Source: Devosia limi DSM 17137
GTDB lineage: Bacteria > Pseudomonadota > Alphaproteobacteria > Rhizobiales > Devosiaceae
Assembly: GCF_900128975.1 (NCBI RefSeq)
Contig: NZ_FQVC01000014.1
Location: 1 to 64,000 of the forward strand
DNA: 64,000 nucleotides
Direction of reading: 5' to 3'
In this document: positions 49,484 through 59,860 of the stretch, piece by piece
Layout of the letters: every line of letters starts with the position of its first letter
Numbering within the stretch: the stretch's first letter is position 1
The notes under the pieces: model-generated
What the model was told of the DNA's origin: nothing
Databases searched by the model: none
Seen by the model: only the letters and a program-made list of their open reading frames with translations
Program-made: the position numbers and the translations under genes

Positions 49484-52400
49484 ATGTCCAACGATCCCTT
49501 CACCCTCGACCTGTTCAGCAACACCTCACTTTCGTCCGGGCTCGGCCTGGGCGTTACCGCCTTCGGCAGCCTCTTCGACGACGACCGCGTCACCGAGGAG
49601 GCGCCGAACAGAGAAGGTGCCGCCGCACCGGCGCCAACGTCACCGAATGGTCCTTCGACCCCTTCAACATCGCGCCCGACACCAGACGCCACGCCTCGCG
49701 GCCAGACCTTCTTTCTCGAAGGCAATCGCGGCCTGGCCAAAGGCTGGAAGCAGCGCGCGCGCGATAATCTCGAGGCCCTCCAGCTCGCCGCGAAGATCGA
49801 GACCGAAAACCGCCCGGCCACGCCCGAGGAACAGGCCCGCCTCATCCGCTTCACCGGTTTCGGGGCCTCGGACCTTGCCAATGCCGTGTTCCGGCGTCCG
49901 GGCGAGACGGCATTCCGGGACGGCTGGGACGAGATCGGCGCCGACCTCGAGGATGCAGTGTCCAGCCAGGATTATGCCTCGCTGACGCGTTGCACCCAGT
50001 ACGCCCATTTCACGCCCGAATTCATCGTCCGGGCGATGTGGTCCGGCCTCATGCGGCTCGGTTGGCGTGGGGGCAGGGTGCTCGAACCCGGCATTGGCAC
50101 GGGCATTTTCCTCGCGCTGATGCCGCTGGAATTGCGCGACCAGGTGCATGTCACCGGCATCGAGATCGATCCCGTCACCGCGCGCATTGCCCGGCTACTG
50201 CAGCCGCAGGCGCGCATCATCAATGCCGACTTCGCCCGCGCCGAGCTGCCTGCCAGCTTCGATCTCGTCATCGGCAACCCGCCATTCTCGGATCGAACGG
50301 TGCACTCTGATCGCGCTTATCGCTCGATGGGACTGCGATTGCATGACTATTTCATCGCCCATTCGATCGATCTGCTGAAGTCAGGTGGCCTCGCGGCCTT
50401 CGTGACGAGCGCGGGCACCATGGACAAGGCGGATGCATCGGCGCGCGCGCATATCGCCAGGTCCGCCGATCTCGTCGCCGCCATCCGTTTGCCCGAGGGC
50501 AGCTTCCGCGCGGATGCCGGCACAGACGTCGTGGTCGACATTCTCTTTTTCCGGAAGCGTCGGACCGGAGAGGTCGCGAGCGATATGGCCTGGATCGATG
50601 TCGATGAAGTCCGCCCGGCCAACGGCGACGACGGCTCGATCCGCGTGAACCGTTGGTTCGCGCGCCACCCGGATCTTGTACTTGGCGCGCATGCCATCAC
50701 GTCGGGCCCATTCGGTGAGACCTACACCTGCCTGCCGCGGCCTGGTGTTGACCTCGAAGACGCCCTTCCGGTGGCGATCTCCCATCTGCCGGAGACCATC
50801 TATGACGGCGAGCCCGATGCGATTGACCTCGACGCCGATCACGGCGCGCCCGTTGAAGACGGCGGAGACCCGAGCCCGGCCACCCGCGAAGGCAGCTACT
50901 TCATGGCCTCAAACACGGCGCTGATGCAGATGGTGGACGGGGTTCTCGTGACCATTGCTGTGCGCAAGGGGCGCAGCGCCGACGGCGTGCCCGACAAACA
51001 TGCCCGCATCATCCGCAAACTGATCCCCATTCGTGACGCGGTGCGCGAGGTGCTCAAGGCCCAAGAGCTCGACCGGTCGTGGAAGCCGGCACAGGTCAAG
51101 CTGCGCATCGCCTGGTCCAATTTCGTGCGCGCCTTCGGGCCGATCAACACCACCGTGGTGTCGACGAGCGAAGATCCCGAGACCGGCGAGGTTCGCGAGA
51201 TGCATCGCCGGCCGAACCTGCAACCATTCCTCGATGACCCCGATTGCTGGCTGGTCGCCTCCATCGAGGACTACGACCTCGAAACCGATACCGCGCGGCC
51301 AGGCCCGATTTTCACCGAGCGGGTGATCGCGCCACCCTCGGCGCCTATCATCACGTCGGCCGCTGATGCCTTGGCCGTGGTGCTGAACGAACGCGGCCAG
51401 GCCGACGTCGATCACATCGCCGGGCTGCTGCAAATGGATGCCGATGCTGTTATCGCCGAACTGGGCGAGGCCATCTATCGCGACCCCGAAACCGGGGCGT
51501 GGCAGACGGCCGATGCGTACCTCTCCGGTCAGGTCCGCGACAAGCTCAAAGCTGCCGAGGCCGCCGCGACCCTCGATCCCGTCTTCGAACGCAACGTCCG
51601 CGCGCTTGTCGATGTTCAGCCCGCCGATCTTGGTCCGTCCGACATTACCGCGCGTCTCGGCGCACCCTGGATTCCGGCGGTCGACGTCGTCGCCTTCGTC
51701 AAGGAGGCCATGGGCGCCGACATCAAGATCCGTCACATGCCGGAACTGGCATCATGGACAGTGCAGGCCCGCCAGCTTGGCTATATGGCGGCCGGCACAT
51801 CGGAATGGGGCACCGGACGCCGCCATGCCGGCGAGCTCATCGCCGACGCGCTCAACAGCCGGGTGCCGCAGATCTTCGACACCATCAAAGACGGCGACAG
51901 CGAGAAGCGCGTGCTCAACGTCGTCGATACCGAAGCCGCAAAGGAGAAGCTGACCAAGATCAAAACGGCGTTCCAGACATGGATCTGGTCCGACCCTGAT
52001 CGAACGGATCGCTTGGCGCGGGTCTACAATGACCGCTTCAACAATATAGCGCCCCGAAGCTTCAATGGTGACCACCTCCAGCTTCCGGGCGCCTCAGGCG
52101 CCTTTTCTCTTTATCGGCACCAGAAGCGCGGCATCTGGCGCATCATCTCGGCGGGCTCGACTTACCTCGCCCATGCCGTGGGCGCGGGCAAGACCATGAC
52201 CATGGCCGCCGCGGTCATAGAACAGAAGCGTCTCGGTCTCATCGCCAAGGCCATGCTGGTCGTGCCCGGACACTGCCTGGCGCAGTCGGCGCGCGAGTTC
52301 CTGGCGCTCTATCCGACCGCACGCATCTTGGTCGCCGACGAGACCAATTTCACCAAGGAGAAGCGCCACCGCTTCCTGTCGCGCGCGGCGACCGCGACGT

Positions 52401-54595
52401 GGGATGTTATCATCATCACGCACTCGGCCTTCCGCTTCATCAGCGTACCCTCGGCCTTCGAGCAGCAGATGATCCAGGATGAGCTCGAGCTCTACGAGAC
52501 CCTGCTCACCAAGGTGGAGAGCGATGACCGTGTCTCGCGCAAACGCCTCGAGCGCCTGAAGGAGGGCCTCAAGGATCGCCTGGAGTTGCTTGCGACGCGC
52601 AAGGACGATCTGCTCACCATCTCGGAAATCGGCATCGACCAGATCATCGTCGACGAGGCGCAGGAGTTCAGAAAACTCTCCTTCGCCACCAACATGGCGA
52701 CGCTCAAGGGCATCGACCCCAACGGCTCGCAGCGCGCCTGGGACCTCTATGTGAAATCCCGCTTCGTCGAGACGAAGAATCCAGGCCGGGCGCTCGTGCT
52801 CGCCTCCGGCACGCCGATCACCAACACGCTGGGCGAAATGTTCTCGGTGCAGCGCTATCTCGGCTACGCAGCGCTGCTTGAGCGTGGCCTGCACGAGTTC
52901 GATGCCTGGGCCTCGACCTTCGGCGATGTCACCACCGAGCTCGAGTTGCAGCCCAACGGCAAATACAAGCCGGTCACGCGCTTCGCCACCTTCGTCAACG
53001 TTCCCGAGCTTATCGCCATGTTCCGCTCATTCGCGGACGTGGTCATGCCCGAGGATCTGCGCGATTACGTCAAGATCCCAACTCTCTCCACCGGGGCGCG
53101 CCAGATCAGGACCTCAAAGCCGTCGGCCGCCTTCAAGCGCTATCAGGTCCTGCTCGATGCCCGCATCAAGGCGATCGAGCAGCGCGAGGGGCCGCCCGAG
53201 CCTGGCGACGACATCCTGCTGTCGGTCATTACCGATGGCCGCCATGCGGCGATCGACTTGCGCCTCGTGGATGCCGACAATGACAATGAGGCGGACAACA
53301 AGCTCAACGACCTCGTTTCCAATGCTTTCCTCATCTGGCAGGAAACCGCCGGCAACGACTATGTCCGTCCCGACGGCAAGCCCTTCGAGCTGCCGGGCGC
53401 CGCGCAGATGATCTTCTCCGATCTCGGCACCATCAACGTCGAGAAGACACGGGGCTTCTCGGCCTATCGCTGGATTCGCGACGAGCTGGTGCGTCTCGGT
53501 GTGCCGACCTCCGAGATCGCCTTCATGCAGGATTTCAAGAAGTCCGACGCCAAGCAACGACTCTTCGGCGACGTCCGCGCCGGCAAGATCCGCTTCCTGA
53601 TCGGCTCCTCCGATACCATGGGCACCGGCGTCAATGCGCAGTTGCGCCTCAAGGCCTTGCACCATCTTGATGTCCCCTGGTTGCCCTCCCAGATCGAGCA
53701 GCGCGAGGGCCGCATCCTGCGGCAGGGCAACCAGCACGATGTCGTCGACATCTTCGCCTATGCCACCGAGGGGTCGATGGATGCCCAGATGTGGCAGAAC
53801 AATGAGCGCAAGGCCCGTTTCATCGCGGCGGCGCTCTCAGGTGACACCTCGATCCGCCGGCTTGAAGACCTCGGCGAAGGCCAGGCGAACCAGTTCGCCA
53901 TGGCCAAGGCCATCGCGTCTGGCGATCCGCGCCTGATGCAGAAAGCTGGTCTTGAAGCCGACATAGCCCGGCTCGAGCGCCTGCGCTTCGCCCATCAGGA
54001 CGATCAGTTCGCGATTCGCCGCCAGATCCGGGATGCAGAGCGGGATATCGAGTATTCGACGCGTCGGATTGTCGAGGTCGGCAACGACCTCGCCCGTCTG
54101 GTTCCGACTGCCGGAAACGCCTTCGGTATGACGGTCGGCGAAGAGCGCCTCACTGAGCGCAAGCTCGCCGGCCGGGCGCTGATGAAGGAGATTCTGACCC
54201 TCGTGCAGCTTCAGCACGAGGACGAGACCATCATCGCCTCAATCGGCGGATTCGAGCTCGCATATTCCGGCCAGCGCTTCGGCCAGGACGGCTACAGCTA
54301 CAGCACGGCGCTGCTGCGCACCGGAGCCGAGACTGAAATCGAACTCCCGGTCACCAACACACCGCTCGGTGCAATCGCCCGGCTCGAGCATGTCCTTGTC
54401 GGCCTCGAGGAGGAGCGGGCACAATATCGGCGTCGCCTCTCTGACGCCGAGCAGCGCCTCGCCTCCTACCGAGTGCGCGAGGGCGGAGAATTCAGCTTCT
54501 CTGCCGAGTTGACCGACAAACGCCGGCAACTTGGTGAGATCGAAAAATCGCTTGCCGAGGATATCGTCCCCGCCGGCACCCGCGCCGCAGCCTAG
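49484..54595 (+). CDS. Large fused adenine methyltransferase / SNF2-type helicase (DarB-like)
   Basis: 1703 residues from ATG 49484 (GGAG 7 bases upstream). The N-terminal part is an N6-adenine methyltransferase: V-L-E-P-G-I-G-T-G and V-I-G-N-P-P-F-S (Asn265). The C-terminal part is a SNF2 helicase: Walker A V-G-A-G-K-T (~900), V-D-E-A-Q (~1057), S-G-T-P-I and R-E-G-R-I-L-R-Q-G-N. The same architecture occurs in phage P1 DarB, which protects incoming DNA from restriction. It probably protects this element during conjugation. All core motifs look intact. Confidence 0.85.
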   Translation: MSNDPFTLDLFSNTSLSSGLGLGVTAFGSLFDDDRVTEEAPNREGAAAPAPTSPNGPSTPSTSRPTPDATPRGQTFFLEGNRGLAKGWKQRARDNLEALQLAAKIETENRPATPEEQARLIRFTGFGASDLANAVFRRPGETAFRDGWDEIGADLEDAVSSQDYASLTRCTQYAHFTPEFIVRAMWSGLMRLGWRGGRVLEPGIGTGIFLALMPLELRDQVHVTGIEIDPVTARIARLLQPQARIINADFARAELPASFDLVIGNPPFSDRTVHSDRAYRSMGLRLHDYFIAHSIDLLKSGGLAAFVTSAGTMDKADASARAHIARSADLVAAIRLPEGSFRADAGTDVVVDILFFRKRRTGEVASDMAWIDVDEVRPANGDDGSIRVNRWFARHPDLVLGAHAITSGPFGETYTCLPRPGVDLEDALPVAISHLPETIYDGEPDAIDLDADHGAPVEDGGDPSPATREGSYFMASNTALMQMVDGVLVTIAVRKGRSADGVPDKHARIIRKLIPIRDAVREVLKAQELDRSWKPAQVKLRIAWSNFVRAFGPINTTVVSTSEDPETGEVREMHRRPNLQPFLDDPDCWLVASIEDYDLETDTARPGPIFTERVIAPPSAPIITSAADALAVVLNERGQADVDHIAGLLQMDADAVIAELGEAIYRDPETGAWQTADAYLSGQVRDKLKAAEAAATLDPVFERNVRALVDVQPADLGPSDITARLGAPWIPAVDVVAFVKEAMGADIKIRHMPELASWTVQARQLGYMAAGTSEWGTGRRHAGELIADALNSRVPQIFDTIKDGDSEKRVLNVVDTEAAKEKLTKIKTAFQTWIWSDPDRTDRLARVYNDRFNNIAPRSFNGDHLQLPGASGAFSLYRHQKRGIWRIISAGSTYLAHAVGAGKTMTMAAAVIEQKRLGLIAKAMLVVPGHCLAQSAREFLALYPTARILVADETNFTKEKRHRFLSRAATATWDVIIITHSAFRFISVPSAFEQQMIQDELELYETLLTKVESDDRVSRKRLERLKEGLKDRLELLATRKDDLLTISEIGIDQIIVDEAQEFRKLSFATNMATLKGIDPNGSQRAWDLYVKSRFVETKNPGRALVLASGTPITNTLGEMFSVQRYLGYAALLERGLHEFDAWASTFGDVTTELELQPNGKYKPVTRFATFVNVPELIAMFRSFADVVMPEDLRDYVKIPTLSTGARQIRTSKPSAAFKRYQVLLDARIKAIEQREGPPEPGDDILLSVITDGRHAAIDLRLVDADNDNEADNKLNDLVSNAFLIWQETAGNDYVRPDGKPFELPGAAQMIFSDLGTINVEKTRGFSAYRWIRDELVRLGVPTSEIAFMQDFKKSDAKQRLFGDVRAGKIRFLIGSSDTMGTGVNAQLRLKALHHLDVPWLPSQIEQREGRILRQGNQHDVVDIFAYATEGSMDAQMWQNNERKARFIAAALSGDTSIRRLEDLGEGQANQFAMAKAIASGDPRLMQKAGLEADIARLERLRFAHQDDQFAIRRQIRDAERDIEYSTRRIVEVGNDLARLVPTAGNAFGMTVGEERLTERKLAGRALMKEILTLVQLQHEDETIIASIGGFELAYSGQRFGQDGYSYSTALLRTGAETEIELPVTNTPLGAIARLEHVLVGLEEERAQYRRRLSDAEQRLASYRVREGGEFSFSAELTDKRRQLGEIEKSLAEDIVPAGTRAAA

Positions 54596-54878
54596 CCAGA
54601 ACTGCAACGCTCGGGAGGAGCAAAAAAGGGCGGAATGAGGAGGGGATAAGCCTGCTCGCAGATCGGGCGATCCGCCGGCGCTGACGCTCAATCGCTCCCT
54701 TGCGATCCCGGCCCGTCACCCTGCGCAGGGCTGAAGGCGCCCCGCTGGGCCAGCCGGGCAGGAATGCTCGGGCGCAATTGCACCGGTTCGCCCGCTCCGC
54801 GGGCCGGAGGGTGTCTTCGGGAAGAAGACGGACAAGGACCGGCAAAGGCCGTGTCCGCAATCCTAAAGGAGCATCTCC

Positions 54879-56549
54879 ATGGAACTGAAATTTGTCGATC
54901 CGCGCTCGCTCACGGACAATCCGGACAAGGCGCGCCGCTCCAGGTCCAGCCCGCAGGCCGACGCCCTGCTGCTGGCAACGATCAAGGCCGTAGGCATCGT
55001 GCAGCCGCCTGTCGTCACCGCAGAAACTGATGGCGGCAACGGCTTCGTCATCGATGAGGGTCATCGCCGCGTGAAGCAGGCGATTGCCGCCGGGCTAGAG
55101 GAAATCGCCGTTCTGATCGTTCCGCGCGCCGAGGACGGTGGCGCCATGCGTTCGTTGGTTACAACGATCGCACACGAGCAACTCAATCCGGTCGATCAAT
55201 GGCGCGCCATCGAGCGCCTCGTCTCGCTCGGCTGGACCGAGGAGGCGATTGGCATCGCGCTCGCCCAGTCGGTGCGCCAGATCAAGAAGCTCAGGCTACT
55301 GGCCAGTGTGCTGCCGGCGATGCTGGACCACATGGCCAAGGGCGACATGCCCGATGAGCGGCAGCTTCGCACGATCGCGGCGGCGTCGCTCGAGGATCAG
55401 AAGGAAGTCTGGAAGGCGCACAAGCCGTCCAAGGGCGATCCGCAGGTCTCGTGGTGGAGTGTCGCCAATGGCCTCGCCAGGACCCGCATGTACGCGCGCG
55501 ACGCCAGTTTTGGCGACGAGCTTGCCCAGGCCTACGGCATCGCCTGGGTCGAGGACTTGTTCGCTCCCGCCGACCAGGACAGTCGCTATACCACCGATGT
55601 GGAAGCTTTCCTTGGCGCCCAACAGGAGTGGATGACCCAGAACCTGCCCAAGAAGGGCGTCATCACCGACGTCAACACCTATGGCGAGGTCAAGCTGCCG
55701 CCCAAGGCAGAACGCGTTTATGGGACGCCCAAAAAGTCGTACCACACCGCGATGTATCTTGACCGCGAGGGCAAGGTGAAGTCGGTCCACTTTCGCCTAC
55801 CCGAGGCCAAGAAGAAAAGTGAGGGCTCCAACGACGCCGGCGGCGCGGACGAGACGATCGTCATCTCCAAGCCCCGTCCCGACGTCACGCGCAAGGGGGT
55901 CGAAATGATCGGCGACCTGCGCACGGACGCACTGCATGAAGCGCTGGCGCGGGCACCCATCGAGGACCACACCCTGCTCGCACTGCTCATTGTCGCCTTC
56001 GCGGGACAGAACGTGCGCGTCGACTCCGGCGCGGGCGGTGACTTCCGCTTTGGCGGACGCCTCGGCCGGCACGCGGCAACCCTCTTCGATGGGGAGGGCA
56101 AGCTCGCCCCTGACACCAATGCGCTGCGCGTCGCCGCCCGCGGCGTTCTGATCGACGTGCTCTCGTGCCGCGAGAACATCAGCAAGTCCGGCATCGTGGC
56201 GATCGCCGCTGGCTCGGCCATCGGCGCCAATGGCTTTCTGGCCAATATGGGCACAGAGGACTTCCTCTCCTGCCTGTCGCGTCCGGCGCTCGAGGCTTCG
56301 TGCAGCGATACGCCGGTGGTGCCGCGGGCGCGGGTCAAGGATACGCGGGATGCGCTCGCCGAACATTACAAGGAGGGTCATTTTGTCCATCCAGCCGCGC
56401 TATTTGCCCCCGACGCGACCAGCCTCGCGGAATGGCTCGCCAAGAACACCGTCACGGAAGTCGAGGATGACGATGTGACGGACGTCGATGAGATCGGCGG
56501 AGGTGCCGACGACGAATTCGAGGAGGGCTTCCGCGACGCCGCCGAGTAA
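54879..56549 (+). CDS. parB: ParB/RepB-like partition protein
   Basis: 556 residues with the ParB N-terminal domain: V-Q-P-P-V-V, then D-E-G-H-R-R (59-64), the CTP-binding arginine patch, followed by an HTH region (E-E-A-I-G-I-A-L-A-Q-S-V-R-Q-I-K-K-L). The long C-terminal extension (~300-556) is not typical of chromosomal ParB and its end is very acidic (D-D-D-V-T-D-V-D-E-I). There is no adjacent parA. It may act in regulation of the element or in DNA processing. AAAGGAG precedes the ATG. Confidence 0.85.
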   Translation: MELKFVDPRSLTDNPDKARRSRSSPQADALLLATIKAVGIVQPPVVTAETDGGNGFVIDEGHRRVKQAIAAGLEEIAVLIVPRAEDGGAMRSLVTTIAHEQLNPVDQWRAIERLVSLGWTEEAIGIALAQSVRQIKKLRLLASVLPAMLDHMAKGDMPDERQLRTIAAASLEDQKEVWKAHKPSKGDPQVSWWSVANGLARTRMYARDASFGDELAQAYGIAWVEDLFAPADQDSRYTTDVEAFLGAQQEWMTQNLPKKGVITDVNTYGEVKLPPKAERVYGTPKKSYHTAMYLDREGKVKSVHFRLPEAKKKSEGSNDAGGADETIVISKPRPDVTRKGVEMIGDLRTDALHEALARAPIEDHTLLALLIVAFAGQNVRVDSGAGGDFRFGGRLGRHAATLFDGEGKLAPDTNALRVAARGVLIDVLSCRENISKSGIVAIAAGSAIGANGFLANMGTEDFLSCLSRPALEASCSDTPVVPRARVKDTRDALAEHYKEGHFVHPAALFAPDATSLAEWLAKNTVTEVEDDDVTDVDEIGGGADDEFEEGFRDAAE

Positions 56550-56582
56550 GGCCTTCGCGGTTCCATTCTTTCGATCGCTCTT

Positions 56583-56618
56583 CCGCCGCCGGGTCGACCC
56601 GGCGGCGGTTTCGTCTTT
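56583..56618 (+). terminator. Rho-independent terminator after parB
   Basis: A 26-base perfect palindrome (CCGCCGCCGGGTC and its complement, 56583-56608) is followed by a T-rich tail. It lies 34 bases after the parB-like stop. Confidence 0.85.
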
Positions 56619-56811
56619 AGCACTTCATGGAGGGCGGCATGTCCGCACACGCGATCTTCCAAACCGCACCCGTGGGGGCCTTGCCGCCATGTCTGACGGA
56701 AAGTCGTGGCAGCCTGGTGCCGACGCCGTCTAGGCAACTTCCAGTCTCGGCTCCATTTCACGCACCATGCCGGTCCGTTCAGTTCGCCCACTGGCGAGGG
56801 AGGGGGTCGCC

Positions 56812-57150
56812 GTGATCCCCGCACCAGAGCTGCGCCGCCAACTCTCCCGGATGCGGGAGGCACACCGGCAAACCCAGCGTCAGCTGGACATGGTGGACCG
56901 GCAGATCACACGCCGCATGACCGCGCTGATCCCCGGCCTGCTGCCCCGCCGGTCTCACTATCATCGGGGCAAGCCGGCTGACCCTGGGGCGTTTCTTGAG
57001 CGCTATCGGGCACAGGTCTCCGCCCTGACCACTGAACGCCAACCGGAGATCGAAGCCCTTTCGCTTAAACTGGCGTTACAGGAGCAGGCGATCGCCAACT
57101 TCATTGAGCGGCACGGTCATGAGGCCGGCCTCAGCGAACAGGTCCCTTGA
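56812..57150 (+). CDS. Hypothetical coiled-coil protein
   Basis: 112 residues from GTG 56812, which follows GAGGGAGGGG by a few bases; an ATG at 56767 would add 15 residues. Helical and charged (L-R-R-Q-L-S-R-M-R-E-A-H-R-Q-T-Q-R-Q-L-D), probably a short coiled coil. No family recognised. It sits in the mobile backbone between parB and another unknown gene. Confidence 0.55.
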   Translation: MIPAPELRRQLSRMREAHRQTQRQLDMVDRQITRRMTALIPGLLPRRSHYHRGKPADPGAFLERYRAQVSALTTERQPEIEALSLKLALQEQAIANFIERHGHEAGLSEQVP

Positions 57151-57610
57151 CGTATGCGATCGGGTCGGAAGCCGCCGAGGGTCGATGGCCCCTCGACTGA
57201 TGCGGGGCATCTGGGCGACCAACACGTGGTGGTTGTCCCTACCGCAGACACATTGGAGCCTGGCGCGTGAATGTCAGTTGGTCATGACCGTCTGTCCTTC
57301 GGTTCCCATGTCGAAATTGAGGTCCCGTGCTGGTCCTCCCTCGGGCTTCATGCAGTCCTGAACCGGCGACCGTTCGCTTCAAGGCCGCGTACCGCGCCGC
57401 GCGGCGGCCGGCTCGAACCAATCTCGACATGGCAGGCCCGCGGCCCGCGCGAGGGCTGAAGGGCCCCTGCTTGGCTGCAAACCTTCCATGCTCGCCTCGG
57501 TCCGCCCGGACCCTGAAGCACCCGTCATTCCGCCGGTTCTGTTGGTCTGCGCCCGAGGGAGGGCCGGCACGGGGCCGGTCCGAGCTTCGGGAACCGAAAA
57601 GGAAAACGCC
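57151..57610. other. 460-base gap, GC-rich leader
   Basis: No gene is supported. Open frames on both strands here are the usual high-GC antisense shadows. The last 15 bases carry the AAAAGGAAAA ribosome site of the next gene. Long untranslated leaders are a feature of this whole backbone region. Confidence 0.45.
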
Positions 57611-58198
57611 ATGACAGACAAACCTGCCAAATCCCGCCCCAACGCCCGCGTCGTTCCGCTCCGCAAAGCCACCACCCTGCAGATGGTCCGGCTTGCCTGC
57701 CCCGACTCCGGACAATGCGCTCTCATCTCGGAGAGTTTCGGGCTCCCGGTTCTCGATAGCGACGGCATCCGAGACCTCCACGAAAAGCTCATCATCGATA
57801 CCGCTGCGGCGCTCGACGAGGGGCTTGGAGAACGCGCTATGCAAATCCACATGCAGCGCATCGTTGGGGCATTCGTTGGTTCGGCCTATGGAGCCGGTCA
57901 GTTCTACAGCCGGGCTGTTTCCGAAGCGCGCGACGCCACAGCCAAATCAGCCTGCGACGACCGAGACGAAGATGTCAGTGGGCCGGTTGGCTTTGGCAGC
58001 GCCGCGCAGCGCAAGCGGGAGTTCGCCGCAGATATGGCGCTCCAGGCTCACGCCTTGCGCATGGCTGCCGAGGGCACTATCGCAGCTTACGAGAAGATCG
58101 TTGGCGAGGCTTGGAAACCCTTCGAACGGGTCGTCGATAACCCCGGCCAGTCCGTCGACCGCAAGGCGGCCGAGGTGCAGATGGCGGCCCTTGGGTGA
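57611..58198 (+). CDS. Hypothetical protein of the mobile backbone
   Basis: 195 residues from ATG 57611, with AAGGAAAA upstream. Composition is normal for a soluble protein, with a helical C-terminal half (R-K-R-E-F-A-A-D-M-A-L-Q-A-H-A-L-R-M). I do not recognise a family. It is followed directly by the metal-resistance cargo, whose left boundary is about 58200. Confidence 0.6.
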   Translation: MTDKPAKSRPNARVVPLRKATTLQMVRLACPDSGQCALISESFGLPVLDSDGIRDLHEKLIIDTAAALDEGLGERAMQIHMQRIVGAFVGSAYGAGQFYSRAVSEARDATAKSACDDRDEDVSGPVGFGSAAQRKREFAADMALQAHALRMAAEGTIAAYEKIVGEAWKPFERVVDNPGQSVDRKAAEVQMAALG

Positions 58199-58417
58199 CG
58201 GGCCCCTCGGGCGGAGCTTCGGCTTCGCCCACTTATCGCATCAGATCTTCCAAAAAGAAACTACGGTGGGCTGAGGGGCGACGGCAGTGCGCCGCTCCAC
58301 AGCAGTCGGTCCGCAGGATCAGGTTATTCAGCGTGCTCGCCCTCCCGCCCCAGTCTTAGAACTGAAGGATTTCTAGGCTGAATGGTGGGGATGCGCGAAG
58401 CGTATCCCCGATCTCGA

Positions 58418-58864
58418 TTACTCGCTGGCGCCTTCGCCTTCGAGCCACTCGACCATTTCGGCGATCTCTGCCTCCTGGGCATCGATCACCTTCTGCGCCA
58501 TTTCCCTCGCCCACTGGTTATCACCATGCTCCAGCTCGGCCTTGGCCATGTTGATGGCGCCCTGGTGGTGCGGGATCATCCCGCAGACGAAGGCCACGTC
58601 GATGTCTTCCACCATCATGCCGTCCATCATCTGCTTGTTAGTCACGTCCATGCCGGCCATCAGGTCGGTATGGGCCGCGTCCATCTCATGGGACATGTTC
58701 ATGGCCATGTCGCCGACCATGCCCTCGGCGGTCTTGCAGATTTCGGGCAGCTCGGCACCCGCCGCCGACATGTCATGGCCCGCCATGGCGTCCTGGGCGA
58801 AGGCAGAGCCGGAAGTGGCGATCAGGAAGGCGCCGGTCAGAAGGGTCGTCTTGAAGAGGTTCAT
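58418..58864 (-). CDS. DUF305 exported metal-binding protein
   Basis: 148 residues from ATG 58864 (AAGGAG 8 bases upstream; ATG 58870 is too close to that site). Signal peptide to about A-F-A-Q, then a Met/His-rich DUF305 domain with C-G-M-I-P-H-H-Q-G-A-I-N-M-A. DUF305 proteins bind copper in the periplasm. It lies just downstream of the glutaredoxin-MauE gene and the CueR-type promoter, so the pair looks like a copper-response unit. Confidence 0.88.
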   Translation of the reverse strand: MNLFKTTLLTGAFLIATSGSAFAQDAMAGHDMSAAGAELPEICKTAEGMVGDMAMNMSHEMDAAHTDLMAGMDVTNKQMMDGMMVEDIDVAFVCGMIPHHQGAINMAKAELEHGDNQWAREMAQKVIDAQEAEIAEMVEWLEGEGASE

Positions 58865-58901
58865 TATCATAGCTCCTTGGTTTGGCGTTCTTGTAGTTCG
58901 A

Positions 58902-59696
58902 TTACATTACGTGCCCGGAGGGGATAACCCCGAGAGCCGAAAGACCCATCCAGATCGCCATGGCGACCATCATCAGGTTCTCGGTAAGGGAGACAAACCC
59001 GAGCGGTACGTTGCTGGAACCGCCGACGCAGGCGCATTTGAGCTCACGTCTGTCTACGTAGACCGCCTTAAAGACAGAGACCGCGCCGATCGTCCCGATG
59101 AACAGCGCTATCGGAACCGACAACCAGGTTAGAGCCCCGGCGACCATCAGGATGCCGGCGGCGCCTTCGGCATACGGATAGACGTAGCTGTACGGAACCC
59201 AGCGCTTGGCTAGGAGGTCGTAGTTCAGGAACATGGTGGCGAAGCTCTCGACGTTCTGCAGCTTGAGCAGCGCCAGCACGACCATCGAAAAGCCGATGAA
59301 CCACTCGGCGGCCCGCAGCGTGAACGGATTGCCCGTAACGGCATAGCTGGCCGCCATGGCGGTCAACGCAGTCATGGCGAACAGCACCGCCACGGGCCGA
59401 TACGTCGTTGCCTTGGGGTCTGCAACGGTCTTGCCCAGGAACCGGCGGGTGTCGTCATGACCGCCGACGCGCTGGCCGTCGACAAAGACCTGGGGCGTCG
59501 TCTTTACGCCGTACTTCTCCTTGAACGCGTCGGTCTCCTCGCGTGTGGTCAGTTGATGATCCTCGACCTCATAACCGGATCGCTTCAGCATGTCCTTGAC
59601 CTTCAGGCCATAGGGGCAGGTGTGGTCCGGCATTACCATGCGATAAATGACGGCCTTCTTCCTGGCCGACGTGGCGTCCAGTGCTATGGTGGACAT
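58902..59696 (-). CDS. Glutaredoxin domain fused to MauE/DoxX-like membrane domain
   Basis: 264 residues. Residues ~14-90 are a glutaredoxin with T-C-P-Y-G-L-K, a monothiol form because the second Cys of C-P-Y-C is Gly, and T-T-P-Q-V-F-V-D-G. Residues ~100-264 are four helices of the MauE/DoxX type with a C-A-C motif near the end. Such proteins handle thiols at the membrane in metal-stress operons. AAGGGA precedes the ATG; a MerR-type promoter lies 43-66 bases upstream. Confidence 0.85.
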   Translation of the reverse strand: MSTIALDATSARKKAVIYRMVMPDHTCPYGLKVKDMLKRSGYEVEDHQLTTREETDAFKEKYGVKTTPQVFVDGQRVGGHDDTRRFLGKTVADPKATTYRPVAVLFAMTALTAMAASYAVTGNPFTLRAAEWFIGFSMVVLALLKLQNVESFATMFLNYDLLAKRWVPYSYVYPYAEGAAGILMVAGALTWLSVPIALFIGTIGAVSVFKAVYVDRRELKCACVGGSSNVPLGFVSLTENLMMVAMAIWMGLSALGVIPSGHVM

Positions 59697-59738
59697 GGGA
59701 CAGTCCCTTCTTTGAAACCAGTGATTTTCATCTTGTGC

Positions 59739-59762
59739 ACCTTACCATCATTGGAAGGTCAA
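59739..59762 (-). promoter_or_regulatory. CueR/MerR-type operator-promoter
   Basis: On the minus strand TTGACC (-35) merges into the 21-base dyad starting ACCTTCC and ending TAAGGT, separated by the CAATGATGG region. This is the geometry of copper- or mercury-type MerR promoters with a long -35/-10 spacer. It drives the glutaredoxin-MauE and DUF305 genes. No MerR-family gene is in the window. Confidence 0.75.
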
Positions 59763-59860
59763 GGCCCCTTATCCATGACTTACCATCGTGACGTGGATGC
59801 CTACGTCCGCAGGCTCGACGGTAACCTTCACGTCAGTATACATGGTCTATGCTGACGACC

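Noticed and set aside
50909..52894. Antisense frames of 266-275 codons inside the methyltransferase-helicase gene
   Set aside because: Shadows of a single well-conserved 1703-residue protein; no ribosome sites or family resemblance.
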